From Candidatus Sulfopaludibacter sp. SbA3 (GTDB lineage: Bacteria; Acidobacteriota; Terriglobia; Bryobacterales; Bryobacteraceae): a DNA stretch of 37,026 nt. Shown in pieces: positions 25,966 to 32,771 of the stretch. Under the pieces are notes generated by a model. That model was given only the letters and a program-made list of their open reading frames with translations. It did not search any database and had not been told where the DNA came from. The translations under genes and the position numbers were made by a program. Numbering within the stretch: the first letter of the stretch is position 1; every line of letters starts with the position of its first letter. The stretch spans positions 1 to 37,026 of the forward strand of contig CAMAVI010000028.1 in NCBI GenBank assembly GCA_945861625.1. Reading direction: 5' to 3'.

Positions 25966-26298
25966 TACGACCACGTGGGGATCCAGCATCTTCTTCACGT
26001 CGGGCTTACCCATTGCGCCCACGCGCTGGTCGACCACTTTGCCGTCCTTGAACAGTAGCAGCGTGGGGATACCGCGGATCTGATAGCGCGATGCTGTGCC
26101 CGGGTTATCGTCCGTATTGAGCTTACCGACCTTCACCTTGCCGACATACTCGTCAGCCACCGCGTCCACCGTCGGAGCCATGGCCCGGCAGGGCCCGCAC
26201 CAGGGCGCCCAAAAGTCCACCAGCACAGGGACTTCCGAGTTCAAGACATCCTGGTCAAAAGCGGTGTCGGTAAAATTCAACGTGTTGTTGCCAGCCAT
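25960..26298 (-). CDS. trxA: Thioredoxin
   Basis: A 112-residue cytoplasmic thiol-disulfide reductant. The active site is WCGPC (Cys34, Cys37) after VDFWAP; the cis-proline region is RGIPTLLLF, followed by GKVVDQRVGA. Fold landmarks are in the canonical order and length. The start is ATG 26298 (MAGNNTLNF), discarding an 18-codon upstream extension lacking family similarity. It converges with the amidase gene and diverges from vapB. Confidence 0.95.
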   Translation of the reverse strand: MAGNNTLNFTDTAFDQDVLNSEVPVLVDFWAPWCGPCRAMAPTVDAVADEYVGKVKVGKLNTDDNPGTASRYQIRGIPTLLLFKDGKVVDQRVGAMGKPDVKKMLDPHVVVT

Positions 26299-26350
26299 GG
26301 TTCTATGATGCAGGAACGGGCGGTCCCGATGCAAGAAAGCCGGTCGCACC

Positions 26351-26395
26351 ACATCTTGATGTCAAGACATCACAAAGATACCATGATATGATGTC
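26351..26395. promoter_or_regulatory. vapBC operator array (GATGT/ACATC half-sites)
   Basis: Half-sites alternate: ACATC 26351-26355, GATGT 26358-26362, ACATC 26367-26371 and GATGT 26390-26394. The central pair extends to TGATGTC-AA-GACATCA, a perfect inverted repeat at 26357-26372. The array ends four bases before the antitoxin ATG, as expected for autoregulation by a ribbon-helix-helix VapB or the VapBC complex. Confidence 0.65.
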
Positions 26396-26398
26396 TGT

Positions 26399-26656
26399 AT
26401 GCGCACGACCTTGACTCTGGAGCCCGACGTAGCGCTGAAGTTGAAGCGCAAAATGGCCGCGCGCAAGCTTACGCTCAAGGAAGCCGTGAATCAGGCGTTG
26501 CGTATCGGCCTTACGGCGGAAGAGCATCCGAAGAGCAAACCGTTTCGCGTGGAGCCGCACTCGTTTGGCTTCAAGCCCGGCATCGACCTGGATAAGTTGG
26601 GCCAGTTGGCCGACCAACTGGAAGATGAAGAGATCATCCGCAAACTCCAGCTATGA
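26399..26656 (+). CDS. vapB: VapB-type antitoxin
   Basis: An 85-residue protein. The N-terminus, MRTTLTLEPDVALKLKRKM, has the alternating pattern of a ribbon-helix-helix beta-strand plus first helix, and LTLKEAVNQALRIGL forms the second helix. The C-terminal acidic tail (LADQLEDEEIIRKLQL) would wrap the toxin. It overlaps vapC by four bases (ATGA), so the pair is translationally coupled. Autoregulation is expected through the operator array immediately upstream. The members bind and neutralise the PIN RNase. Confidence 0.85.
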   Translation: MRTTLTLEPDVALKLKRKMAARKLTLKEAVNQALRIGLTAEEHPKSKPFRVEPHSFGFKPGIDLDKLGQLADQLEDEEIIRKLQL

Positions 26657-27114
26657 TCCTGCCGGACGTAAGCATTCTCGTACACGCGTACAATATTGAT
26701 TCACCGGTAAACCGGGTGTCCCGGACATGGTGGGAAGAGACGCTGACGCTTCCGCGACCGGTTGGGTTGCCCTGGGCGACAATCTTGGGCTTCGTTCGCA
26801 TTTCCACGCACCGTGGGATCCTGGACAATCCCTTGCGGCCCGCTGAGGCCCTGAATTGGGTACGTAGCTGGCTCAGCGTGCGCGGAACACAGATCGTGAC
26901 CCCTGGCGAGAAGCACGCCGAGATCCTGTTCGGTCTGATCGAGTCGGTGGGCGTCGCCGGAAACCTCACCACCGACGCGCACCTAGCGGCTTTGGCAATC
27001 GAGTATCAGGCCGAGGTAGCATCCACCGACACCGACTTCGCGCGCTTCCCGGGCTTGCGCTGGTTCAATCCGGCGGGATCTAATCCGGCAAGACCAGGTT
27101 ACAGGCTGCGATAG
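26653..27114 (+). CDS. vapC: VapC-type PIN ribonuclease toxin
   Basis: A 153-residue PIN domain. The acidic metal-binding residues are Asp5 (LPDVSILVHAYN), Asp108 (NLTTDAHLAALA) and Asp126/Asp128 (STDTDFARF). The region that often holds a Glu reads ILGFVRISTH, as in the VapC subfamily with an R-x-x-T signature. By family it cleaves tRNA or rRNA and is blocked by VapB. The protein should end near WFNPA; the further dozen residues (GSNPARPGYRLR) look like extension into unrelated DNA, where base composition begins to shift. This suggests the native 3' end was replaced. It is a complete system, in contrast to the PIN remnant at the left edge. Confidence 0.88.
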   Translation: MILPDVSILVHAYNIDSPVNRVSRTWWEETLTLPRPVGLPWATILGFVRISTHRGILDNPLRPAEALNWVRSWLSVRGTQIVTPGEKHAEILFGLIESVGVAGNLTTDAHLAALAIEYQAEVASTDTDFARFPGLRWFNPAGSNPARPGYRLR

Positions 27115-27290
27115 AGCTCTCCTAGATCTACGTGCCAATCGAGAGTGGTGCGCACCGTTGTTGTGGTTCCCGAAATCGGGACACCTCTTTCGACAGTCGT
27201 TATTGGGACTTCGTATCCAGAGGCGACATTATCGGCGAGTCGAATAGCTTTAGGTTCAAGTGGGGCAGAGTGCGTTGGAATCGTTTCTTT
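27099..27290 (-). pseudogene. Possible C-terminal coding remnant without a start
   Basis: Between vapC and the nucleotidyltransferase, the minus strand is open from a TAA at 27291-27293 down to a TAA at 27099-27101, about 63 codons. The translation has protein-like composition (for example LADNVASGYEVPITTVERG, ending in DLGELYRSL), but no start codon of any common type is available. It overlaps the vapC 3' end. I do not recognise the family. It could be a gene remnant at the island boundary or a chance open frame. The remaining bases to 27384 hold no other gene I can support. Confidence 0.25.
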
Positions 27291-27384
27291 TTAGTTTGTT
27301 TCATAATTTGGCGCGAACCTACTTCAAGAATCTGACATACCCTATATACAGCACTGAAGCAGAGTCGGAAAGGGAATCTCGAAC

Positions 27385-28410
27385 GTGAACGTAATCATTC
27401 TTGCGGGCGGCTACGCGGAAAGACTTTGGCCCCTCACACAGCAACACCCCAAAGTATTACTGCCTATTGCCGGCGCACCCACGCTGTGTCACCTCTTGGC
27501 CAACTTAAGCGGAATCCGCGAGGTGGGTCAACTTCAGGTAGCGGTTGATGATGCGAAAGAGAAGTTCTTTGCCGCCGCGAACCTGAAGAGCGCCTGGACA
27601 AACCCTAAAGCGCAGCTTCTTCTGTCGGTTCACAGTTCGAATCGCGACGGATCGATCAAGGGTCCCGTAGTAAAGCTGACTGAGTTGATGGATAAATGTA
27701 CAGAAGATGTCCTCGTGATTGGCGGAGATAATGTCTTTGGCTTCGATCTCAACAACTTTTGCTCGTTTTATGTTGCGCGAGGCAAGAGTTGCGTAGCCAT
27801 TCAACGCCTGAAGCAGCTTGGGGATGTCTCCTCTTATGGCGCGCCGACTCTTGATAATAGGGGAGTCGTCGTCAGCTTCGTGGAAAAACCTTTGAAGACA
27901 CGCTATGAATTAGTCTCTACGGCATGCTATTTTCTTCGCAAGAACGATTTGGAACGGAGTCGGGAGTACTTAGGAAAGGGCGGCAAAGACACTCTGGGGG
28001 AATTCACGGCGTGGTTGGCCGAACGTGTGGATCTCGTCGGATATTTGTTCGAAAGTGATTGGTTCGATATAGGTACGAGGGAAGGCCTTCTTGGGGCCAA
28101 CACTTTTCTCCTCGATACCAAAGCAAATCGTGAGCCGGATGTTGTCCGCGGTCGCACAAAAGTAGTTCCTCCGGTCTTTGTCGAAAGTGGAGTCGTGATC
28201 AAGAACTCCAAGATTGGGCCCTACGCTTACGTTCGCGCTGGCTCCAAAATCTTAGACTCGGTGGTGGAGCGATCGATCATTTACGAAAACTGTGAGGTCA
28301 GAAACGGAAATATACAAGACAGCATCGTGGGTCCAGGTTCAATCATTGAGGGTCGGGTGAGTGAGTCAGTTTTCGGACCCAATACTCACTTACTATCGCT
28401 CGGTCGATAG
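27385..28410 (+). CDS. Sugar-phosphate nucleotidyltransferase with beta-helix domain
   Basis: A 341-residue GT-A-fold NTP transferase. The signature is LAGGYAERLWPLTQQHPKVLLPI (residues 6-28), followed by GGDNVF (113-118), FVEKP (165-169) and DWFDIGTREGLL (225-236). The C-terminal part (about 255-335) has hexapeptide-like turns (VVIKNSKIGPYAYVRAGSKI) of a left-handed beta-helix. The family makes NDP-sugars; glucose-1-phosphate is the commonest substrate. glgA lies next to it in the opposite orientation, so an ADP-glucose or other glucan-precursor role is tempting but unproven. The start is GTG 27385 after GGAAAGGGAA. Base composition is visibly more AT-rich than its neighbours, suggesting horizontal acquisition. 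Confidence 0.85.
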   Translation: MNVIILAGGYAERLWPLTQQHPKVLLPIAGAPTLCHLLANLSGIREVGQLQVAVDDAKEKFFAAANLKSAWTNPKAQLLLSVHSSNRDGSIKGPVVKLTELMDKCTEDVLVIGGDNVFGFDLNNFCSFYVARGKSCVAIQRLKQLGDVSSYGAPTLDNRGVVVSFVEKPLKTRYELVSTACYFLRKNDLERSREYLGKGGKDTLGEFTAWLAERVDLVGYLFESDWFDIGTREGLLGANTFLLDTKANREPDVVRGRTKVVPPVFVESGVVIKNSKIGPYAYVRAGSKILDSVVERSIIYENCEVRNGNIQDSIVGPGSIIEGRVSESVFGPNTHLLSLGR

Positions 28411-28413
28411 CTT

Positions 28414-28419
28414 GGAGGT
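28414..28419 (+). promoter_or_regulatory. Near-consensus Shine-Dalgarno for the micro-ORF
   Basis: GGAGGT lies five bases before TTG 28425, just after the nucleotidyltransferase stop. It is the best ribosome-binding site in this region. Confidence 0.65.
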
Positions 28420-28424
28420 CAGCT

Positions 28425-28595
28425 TTGTCTTGGGAGATAGCAGCTACAGTCTTAGGAATAGTAACTGGCCTGATTGCTTTGTTCAAAGAGGTCAGACAAG
28501 TTCGTGCAATATGGAACCGGCTTAAGGCGTGGGTAACGCGACTTTGGTATAGGATCACGCGACGGAAGGGGCCTCGTCAGATCCCGCTGGAATAA
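28425..28595 (+). CDS. 56-residue putative membrane micro-protein
   Basis: A TTG-initiated frame of 56 codons preceded by GGAGGT with five-base spacing. The N-terminus (SWEIAATVLGIVTGLIALF) is a single hydrophobic helix. The rest is a basic amphipathic stretch rich in Arg, Lys and Trp (KEVRQVRAIWNRLKAWV, then TRLWYRITRRK). It begins 14 bases after the nucleotidyltransferase stop, so it should sit on the same transcript. Its last 41 bases overlap the convergent glgA 3' end. It has no ATG and so is easily missed by gene callers. I recognise no family. A membrane-tethered small regulator or a toxin-like peptide is possible on charge pattern alone. Confidence 0.55.
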   Translation: MSWEIAATVLGIVTGLIALFKEVRQVRAIWNRLKAWVTRLWYRITRRKGPRQIPLE

Positions 28596-30027
28596 AGTGC
28601 AACACAGGCTCCGAGTGTAGTCGTATAGAATCGTAGAGTTGTTGATATTCTACCGCCGAAGCAGTCCACGAAAAATCTCGCGCCATGCCGCGGCGCATCC
28701 GTTCGCGCCACAACTTACGGTCTTTCCAGGCCGTCAACGCCCGCCGAACGGCGTAAAGCAGCGCCTCCGCAGAATAATCATGGAACTTGAATCCCGTGGA
28801 ATCGTCGACAGTGTCTTCTAAGCCGCCTGTAGATCGAACAATAGGTACTGTCCCATATCGGAGGCTGTAAATCTGATTCAACCCGCATGGCTCGTAGCGA
28901 GAAGGCATTAGAAACATATCCGCGCCTGCTTCAATACGATGGGCAAGAACCTCATCATAGCCAACATGAACTGCAAATCTTTCAGGGTGGGTCGCGGCAA
29001 TTCTTCGCAAGGCATCTTCAATACGGGCCTCACCTGTTCCGAGAATAACGAGCGCCAGATCCTCCGCAGCCAGTTGGTCAGCAATTTCCGCAACCAGGTC
29101 GAAACCCTTCTGATCGGCAAAACGGGACACCATTCCAATCAAGGGCCGCTTGAGGCTCAAGGGCAGCCCGAGTTCCTTGAGCAGCGCCTGCTTGGCGAAG
29201 CGCTTACCGGAGAGATTGCGCGCTGAATAATGATGGCGGACGTGCGGATCGTGTTCCGGATCCCATTCGGCGTAATCGACGCCGTTGAGAATACCAGTGA
29301 TCCTGGAAGCCCGCGCGCGGAGCACGCCGTCCAAGCCGAACCCATACTCGAGAGTCTGCATCTCATGCGCGTAGGTCGGGCTGACCGTGGTCACGGCGTC
29401 GGACCACACGATACCGGCTTTCAGATAATTGATCTGGCCCCAGAATTCCAGACCCTCCGGATGGAACAACGGGCTTAGCCCGATGTCGCCCAAATGCGAC
29501 CTGGGAAACAGGCCCTGATAGCCGAGATTGTGAATCGTCATTACGCACTTTGCCGATTGCAGTGACGAATCCGCGGCCCGGGTTTCGCGCAGATACGGCG
29601 CGAGCAGACCCGCGGGCCAGTCGTGCGCGTGAAAGATATCGGGAGTGAAGATGCTCCGCGCGATTTCGAGCGCCGCCTGATTCAGCGCAGCGAAGCGGAT
29701 GTGATTGTCGGCGTAATCGACACCCCGTTCGTTGTAGACGCCGCTGCGGCCATAGAGGGACGGGCAATCGACAAACAGATACCGCACGCCTTCGCGCTGG
29801 ACTTCGTCGATGGCGGCGGTGAACGTGTGCGGCCCCACCGTCAGCGGCATCTCATGAATAATTCGATCTTCGCCATGCAGGCTGGTGGAGCCATAGCGCG
29901 GTATCACCACGCAGACTTCCTCCCCAATGCTGACGAGCGCGGGAGGCAAGGCTCCCAGGACATCGGCCAGCCCGCCCGTCTTGACGAAAGGCGTGGCTTC
30001 CGAAGTCACCATCAGGACACGGGACAT
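28555..30027 (-). CDS. glgA: Glycogen (starch) synthase, ADP-glucose type
   Basis: A 490-residue GT5 glycosyltransferase that elongates alpha-1,4-glucan from ADP-glucose. The N-terminal Rossmann domain has the nucleotide-sugar loop KTGGLADVLGALP (16-28) and HAHDWPAGL. The C-terminal GT-B half has MVSRFADQKGFDLV and the EPCGLNQIYSLRYGTVPIVRSTGGLEDTV region. The length is typical (about 480-500). Its ATG lies inside the end of the upstream adenylating-enzyme gene (16-base overlap), implying one transcript. The opposite-strand nucleotidyltransferase might supply a precursor. No branching enzyme or phosphorylase gene is in the window. Confidence 0.95.
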   Translation of the reverse strand: MSRVLMVTSEATPFVKTGGLADVLGALPPALVSIGEEVCVVIPRYGSTSLHGEDRIIHEMPLTVGPHTFTAAIDEVQREGVRYLFVDCPSLYGRSGVYNERGVDYADNHIRFAALNQAALEIARSIFTPDIFHAHDWPAGLLAPYLRETRAADSSLQSAKCVMTIHNLGYQGLFPRSHLGDIGLSPLFHPEGLEFWGQINYLKAGIVWSDAVTTVSPTYAHEMQTLEYGFGLDGVLRARASRITGILNGVDYAEWDPEHDPHVRHHYSARNLSGKRFAKQALLKELGLPLSLKRPLIGMVSRFADQKGFDLVAEIADQLAAEDLALVILGTGEARIEDALRRIAATHPERFAVHVGYDEVLAHRIEAGADMFLMPSRYEPCGLNQIYSLRYGTVPIVRSTGGLEDTVDDSTGFKFHDYSAEALLYAVRRALTAWKDRKLWRERMRRGMARDFSWTASAVEYQQLYDSIRLHSEPVLHFIPAGSDEAPSVA

Positions 30028-31433
30028 AACAAGTGCTTCTGCACCTTGCCGAGCGCGTTGCGAGGCAGCTTGTCGATCGATTCAAAACGGCGTGGGATCT
30101 TGAACGACGCGAGCTTCTCGCGGCACCGCGATTCGATCTCGGCCGCAGCAGGCGTTTCGCGCCACACAACATAGGCGACGGGGATCTCACCGCGCACGCG
30201 GTCGGCTTCCGCGATCACGGCAGCTTCAACAATTTCCGGCTGCTCCATCAGGAACTCTTCGATCTCGCGCGGGTAGATGTTGAAGCCGCCGGAGATAATC
30301 AGATCGCTCTTGCGCCCGCTCAACGTGTAATAGCCGTCCGCGGAGCGCGATCCAATATCGCCGGTCTTGAACCAGCCGTCCACAAACGCGGCTTTGGTGG
30401 CATCTTCCCTTCTCCAGTAACCCGGGAAGACGTTCGGCCCCCTCAACCACAGCTCGCCCGTCTCGCCGTCGGCGAGTTCCTGGCCATCGGGACCCACGAT
30501 CTTCACGATCACACCAGGCAACGGCAGACCGATGCTGCCCGGGCGGCGTTCGCCATCGTAGGGGTTCGAAATATTCATGAGCGTTTCGGTCATGCCGTAG
30601 CGCTCCAGAATCGTGTGGCCGAACAGGTCGCGGAATTCTTCCAGGATCTGCGCGGGCAGCGGCGCCGAGCCGCATACGAATAGGCGTACCTTGGCTCCGA
30701 TTTCGCGCGCTGTTGCCGGAGGCGTATCGAGCAAGCGTACATACATCGCCGGCACGCCGAAAAACAGCGTGGGCTTGAAATCCTGAAACTGCGCGAGCGC
30801 GGTAGTGTGGTCGAAGCGTTCGAGCAACCGCACGCGGCAGCCTGACAGCAGCCAAGAGTGCAGCCCGTTGCCCAGCGCGTGCACGTGAAATAGCGGCGGG
30901 GCTAACAGCAATCTGTCGGCAGCCGTGATCTTCCAGCTCTCCACCAGGTTCTTGCCGTTGATCGCGAAATTATGGTGCGTCAGGATCGCGCCCTTGGAAA
31001 CGCCGGTGGTGCCAGAGGTGTAGACCAGCGCCGCGGGATCGTCCGCGCCGAGCTCGTAATCCGGCAACCGTTCGCCTGATTGCGTTGCCGCTTCCGCAAG
31101 CAGCGCCGGAACCTCGGCAGCCGTCACCAGCAGTTTGGGATCCGCGTCGCTGATGATGTGTGTCATCTCGCGATCACGGTACAGGATGTTGATCGGCACG
31201 AAGATCAACCCGGATTTCACACAGGCCAGATACAGATCGATCATTTCGATCGAATTGGCCAGATATACGCAGACCCGGTCGCCCTTCACCAGGCCGCGCG
31301 CCGCCAGCGCCCCCGCCATGCGATTGCTGCGCGCGTCTACGTCTCCAAATGTGTACTCCGCGCCATCCCACTCCAGACCGATCTCTTTAGCCCGGCCTGC
31401 AAAGCTCGGATCAAACCAATCCCGAAGATTCAT
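30012..31433 (-). CDS. matB: Malonyl-CoA synthetase-like acyl-CoA ligase
   Basis: A 473-residue ANL adenylating enzyme. The P-loop is YTSGTTGVSKG (138-148). The adenine motif and its extension, ERYGMTETLMNISNPYDGERRPG (277-299), closely resemble bacterial MatB (malonyl-CoA/methylmalonyl-CoA synthetase). Later motifs are GWFKTGDIGS, GRKSDLIISGGFNIYPREIE, and the catalytic Lys in RNALGKVQKHL. MatB makes malonyl-CoA from malonate and ATP for fatty-acid or polyketide building blocks. The short length (about 470-500) also fits MatB. The gene overlaps glgA by 16 bases and is probably co-transcribed. Substrate assignment rests on motif similarity; a short-chain acyl-CoA synthetase is the alternative. 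Confidence 0.75.
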   Translation of the reverse strand: MNLRDWFDPSFAGRAKEIGLEWDGAEYTFGDVDARSNRMAGALAARGLVKGDRVCVYLANSIEMIDLYLACVKSGLIFVPINILYRDREMTHIISDADPKLLVTAAEVPALLAEAATQSGERLPDYELGADDPAALVYTSGTTGVSKGAILTHHNFAINGKNLVESWKITAADRLLLAPPLFHVHALGNGLHSWLLSGCRVRLLERFDHTTALAQFQDFKPTLFFGVPAMYVRLLDTPPATAREIGAKVRLFVCGSAPLPAQILEEFRDLFGHTILERYGMTETLMNISNPYDGERRPGSIGLPLPGVIVKIVGPDGQELADGETGELWLRGPNVFPGYWRREDATKAAFVDGWFKTGDIGSRSADGYYTLSGRKSDLIISGGFNIYPREIEEFLMEQPEIVEAAVIAEADRVRGEIPVAYVVWRETPAAAEIESRCREKLASFKIPRRFESIDKLPRNALGKVQKHLLCPVS

Positions 31434-31445
31434 CCGTGAATTGCC

Positions 31446-32684
31446 CTATGCGCTCACTTGCGCGTAAACCGACTTCTCGAAATCCCCGAGCATCCCGATG
31501 GCTTCGGTGTGTACGAAGGGCAGGAACTGCATCATGATCACGGCGCTTATGCCGCTCTTGGGGTCGATCCAATAGAAGGTGTTCCAGATGCCGGCCCACG
31601 CCAGGCTCCCCGCCGCGCGCCCGCCCTGGTACGCCGTGGTGTTGATCAGGAAGCCGAGCCCCCACTTGTCGACCGCGCCGGGATGAATGTTGACTTCGCT
31701 CGAACGCGCCGGGTTCATGGTCTTCAACTTTCCCGCGCCCAAATTGCCGATCTGGTTCGACGACATCTGCTTGACCGTGCCCGGGCTCAGAATTTGCTTG
31801 CCATCGGCGCCGCGGCCGTTGCGCAGAATCATCTGCGTGAACTTGATGTAGTCGCCTACGGTGGAATTCAAACCGCCGCCGCCGTTGAAGAGGTTCGGCG
31901 GGAAATCCCGCGATTGTTCTTTAAACGACCCGTCAGCCTGATAATCATAGCGGCTCACGGTGCGGTCGCGTTTTTCGGGCTTGTTTTCGTACGTGGTGTC
32001 CACCATCCCCAGCGGCTGGAAAATGTTTTGCTGGAAATACTGTTCGAGCGTCAGCCCGCTGACGGCTTCGACGAGCTTCCCGCTGTAATCCAGGCCGTAG
32101 CCGTATTGCCAGCGCGCGCCGGGTTCGAACATCAGCGGCACTTTGGGAGCCACGCCCGCCGGAGGAGTACCGCCCGCTTTGATCCAGTCCTGCATTTCCT
32201 GGCTCCAGGTGTCGTAGCAGAACCCCGAGGTATGTGTCAGCAGATGCCGCAGCGTAACCGGCTTGCGCGCGGGCCGCAGGATGGCCTTGCCTGCCGAATC
32301 CACGCCCTCACACACTTGCAGCGACTTCAACTCCGGGAGGTGCCGCGATGCCGGCTCATCGAGTTTGACCTTGCCCTGATCAACCAGTTGCAGCGCCGCC
32401 GTCGAAGTAATGGCTTTGGTCATGGACGCGATGGCAAAAATAGAATCGATCTTTACGGGAACGCCCGATGATGCATCGCGCTTTCCGAACGCGCCTTGAT
32501 AGAGAATCGAGTCGGCTGTGGCCACCATTGCGGTGACAGCGGGAATCTTCCGGCGCTCGATGCCGCCGCGCAGCGTATCGTCAATGCCGGCTGAGTTGCG
32601 GATACCGGCGGCGTTCATACGGCCCGCGGCGGCCCCGGCAATTACAGCCAGGGCGGAAAAGTCGCGGCGAGTAATGGAAGGCAT
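31446..32684 (-). CDS. Tat-exported serine hydrolase (class C beta-lactamase/esterase fold)
   Basis: A 412-residue protein. The N-terminus, TRRDFSALAVIAGAAAG, is a twin-arginine signal peptide, so export through the TatC system encoded in this window is likely. The serine beta-lactamase/DD-peptidase core shows the nucleophile Ser87 in SMTK (Lys90), LLTHTSGF (149-156), and a Tyr near 194 (RWQYGYGLDYSG) at the YxN position. A late WAGIWNTFYWIDPKSG corresponds to the third box, without the classical KTG. Such proteins are often esterases or D-amino-peptidases and not true antibiotic hydrolases. The promoter side is a spacer of 87 bases to the ATPase gene. Confidence 0.87.
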   Translation of the reverse strand: MPSITRRDFSALAVIAGAAAGRMNAAGIRNSAGIDDTLRGGIERRKIPAVTAMVATADSILYQGAFGKRDASSGVPVKIDSIFAIASMTKAITSTAALQLVDQGKVKLDEPASRHLPELKSLQVCEGVDSAGKAILRPARKPVTLRHLLTHTSGFCYDTWSQEMQDWIKAGGTPPAGVAPKVPLMFEPGARWQYGYGLDYSGKLVEAVSGLTLEQYFQQNIFQPLGMVDTTYENKPEKRDRTVSRYDYQADGSFKEQSRDFPPNLFNGGGGLNSTVGDYIKFTQMILRNGRGADGKQILSPGTVKQMSSNQIGNLGAGKLKTMNPARSSEVNIHPGAVDKWGLGFLINTTAYQGGRAAGSLAWAGIWNTFYWIDPKSGISAVIMMQFLPFVHTEAIGMLGDFEKSVYAQVSA

Positions 32685-32771
32685 GCGGTGCTCCTTTGCA
32701 ATCGTCCTTTGGTTTCTATTCCAAAGGGTAGCAGGAGCAAGACCGGCGGGAAGGTTCGCGTGGATTCGATC

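Noticed and set aside
27132-27335. Plus-strand 67-codon frame between vapC and the nucleotidyltransferase
   Set aside because: No Shine-Dalgarno, no recognisable domain, and irregular composition; the minus-strand open stretch looks more protein-like and even that is weak.
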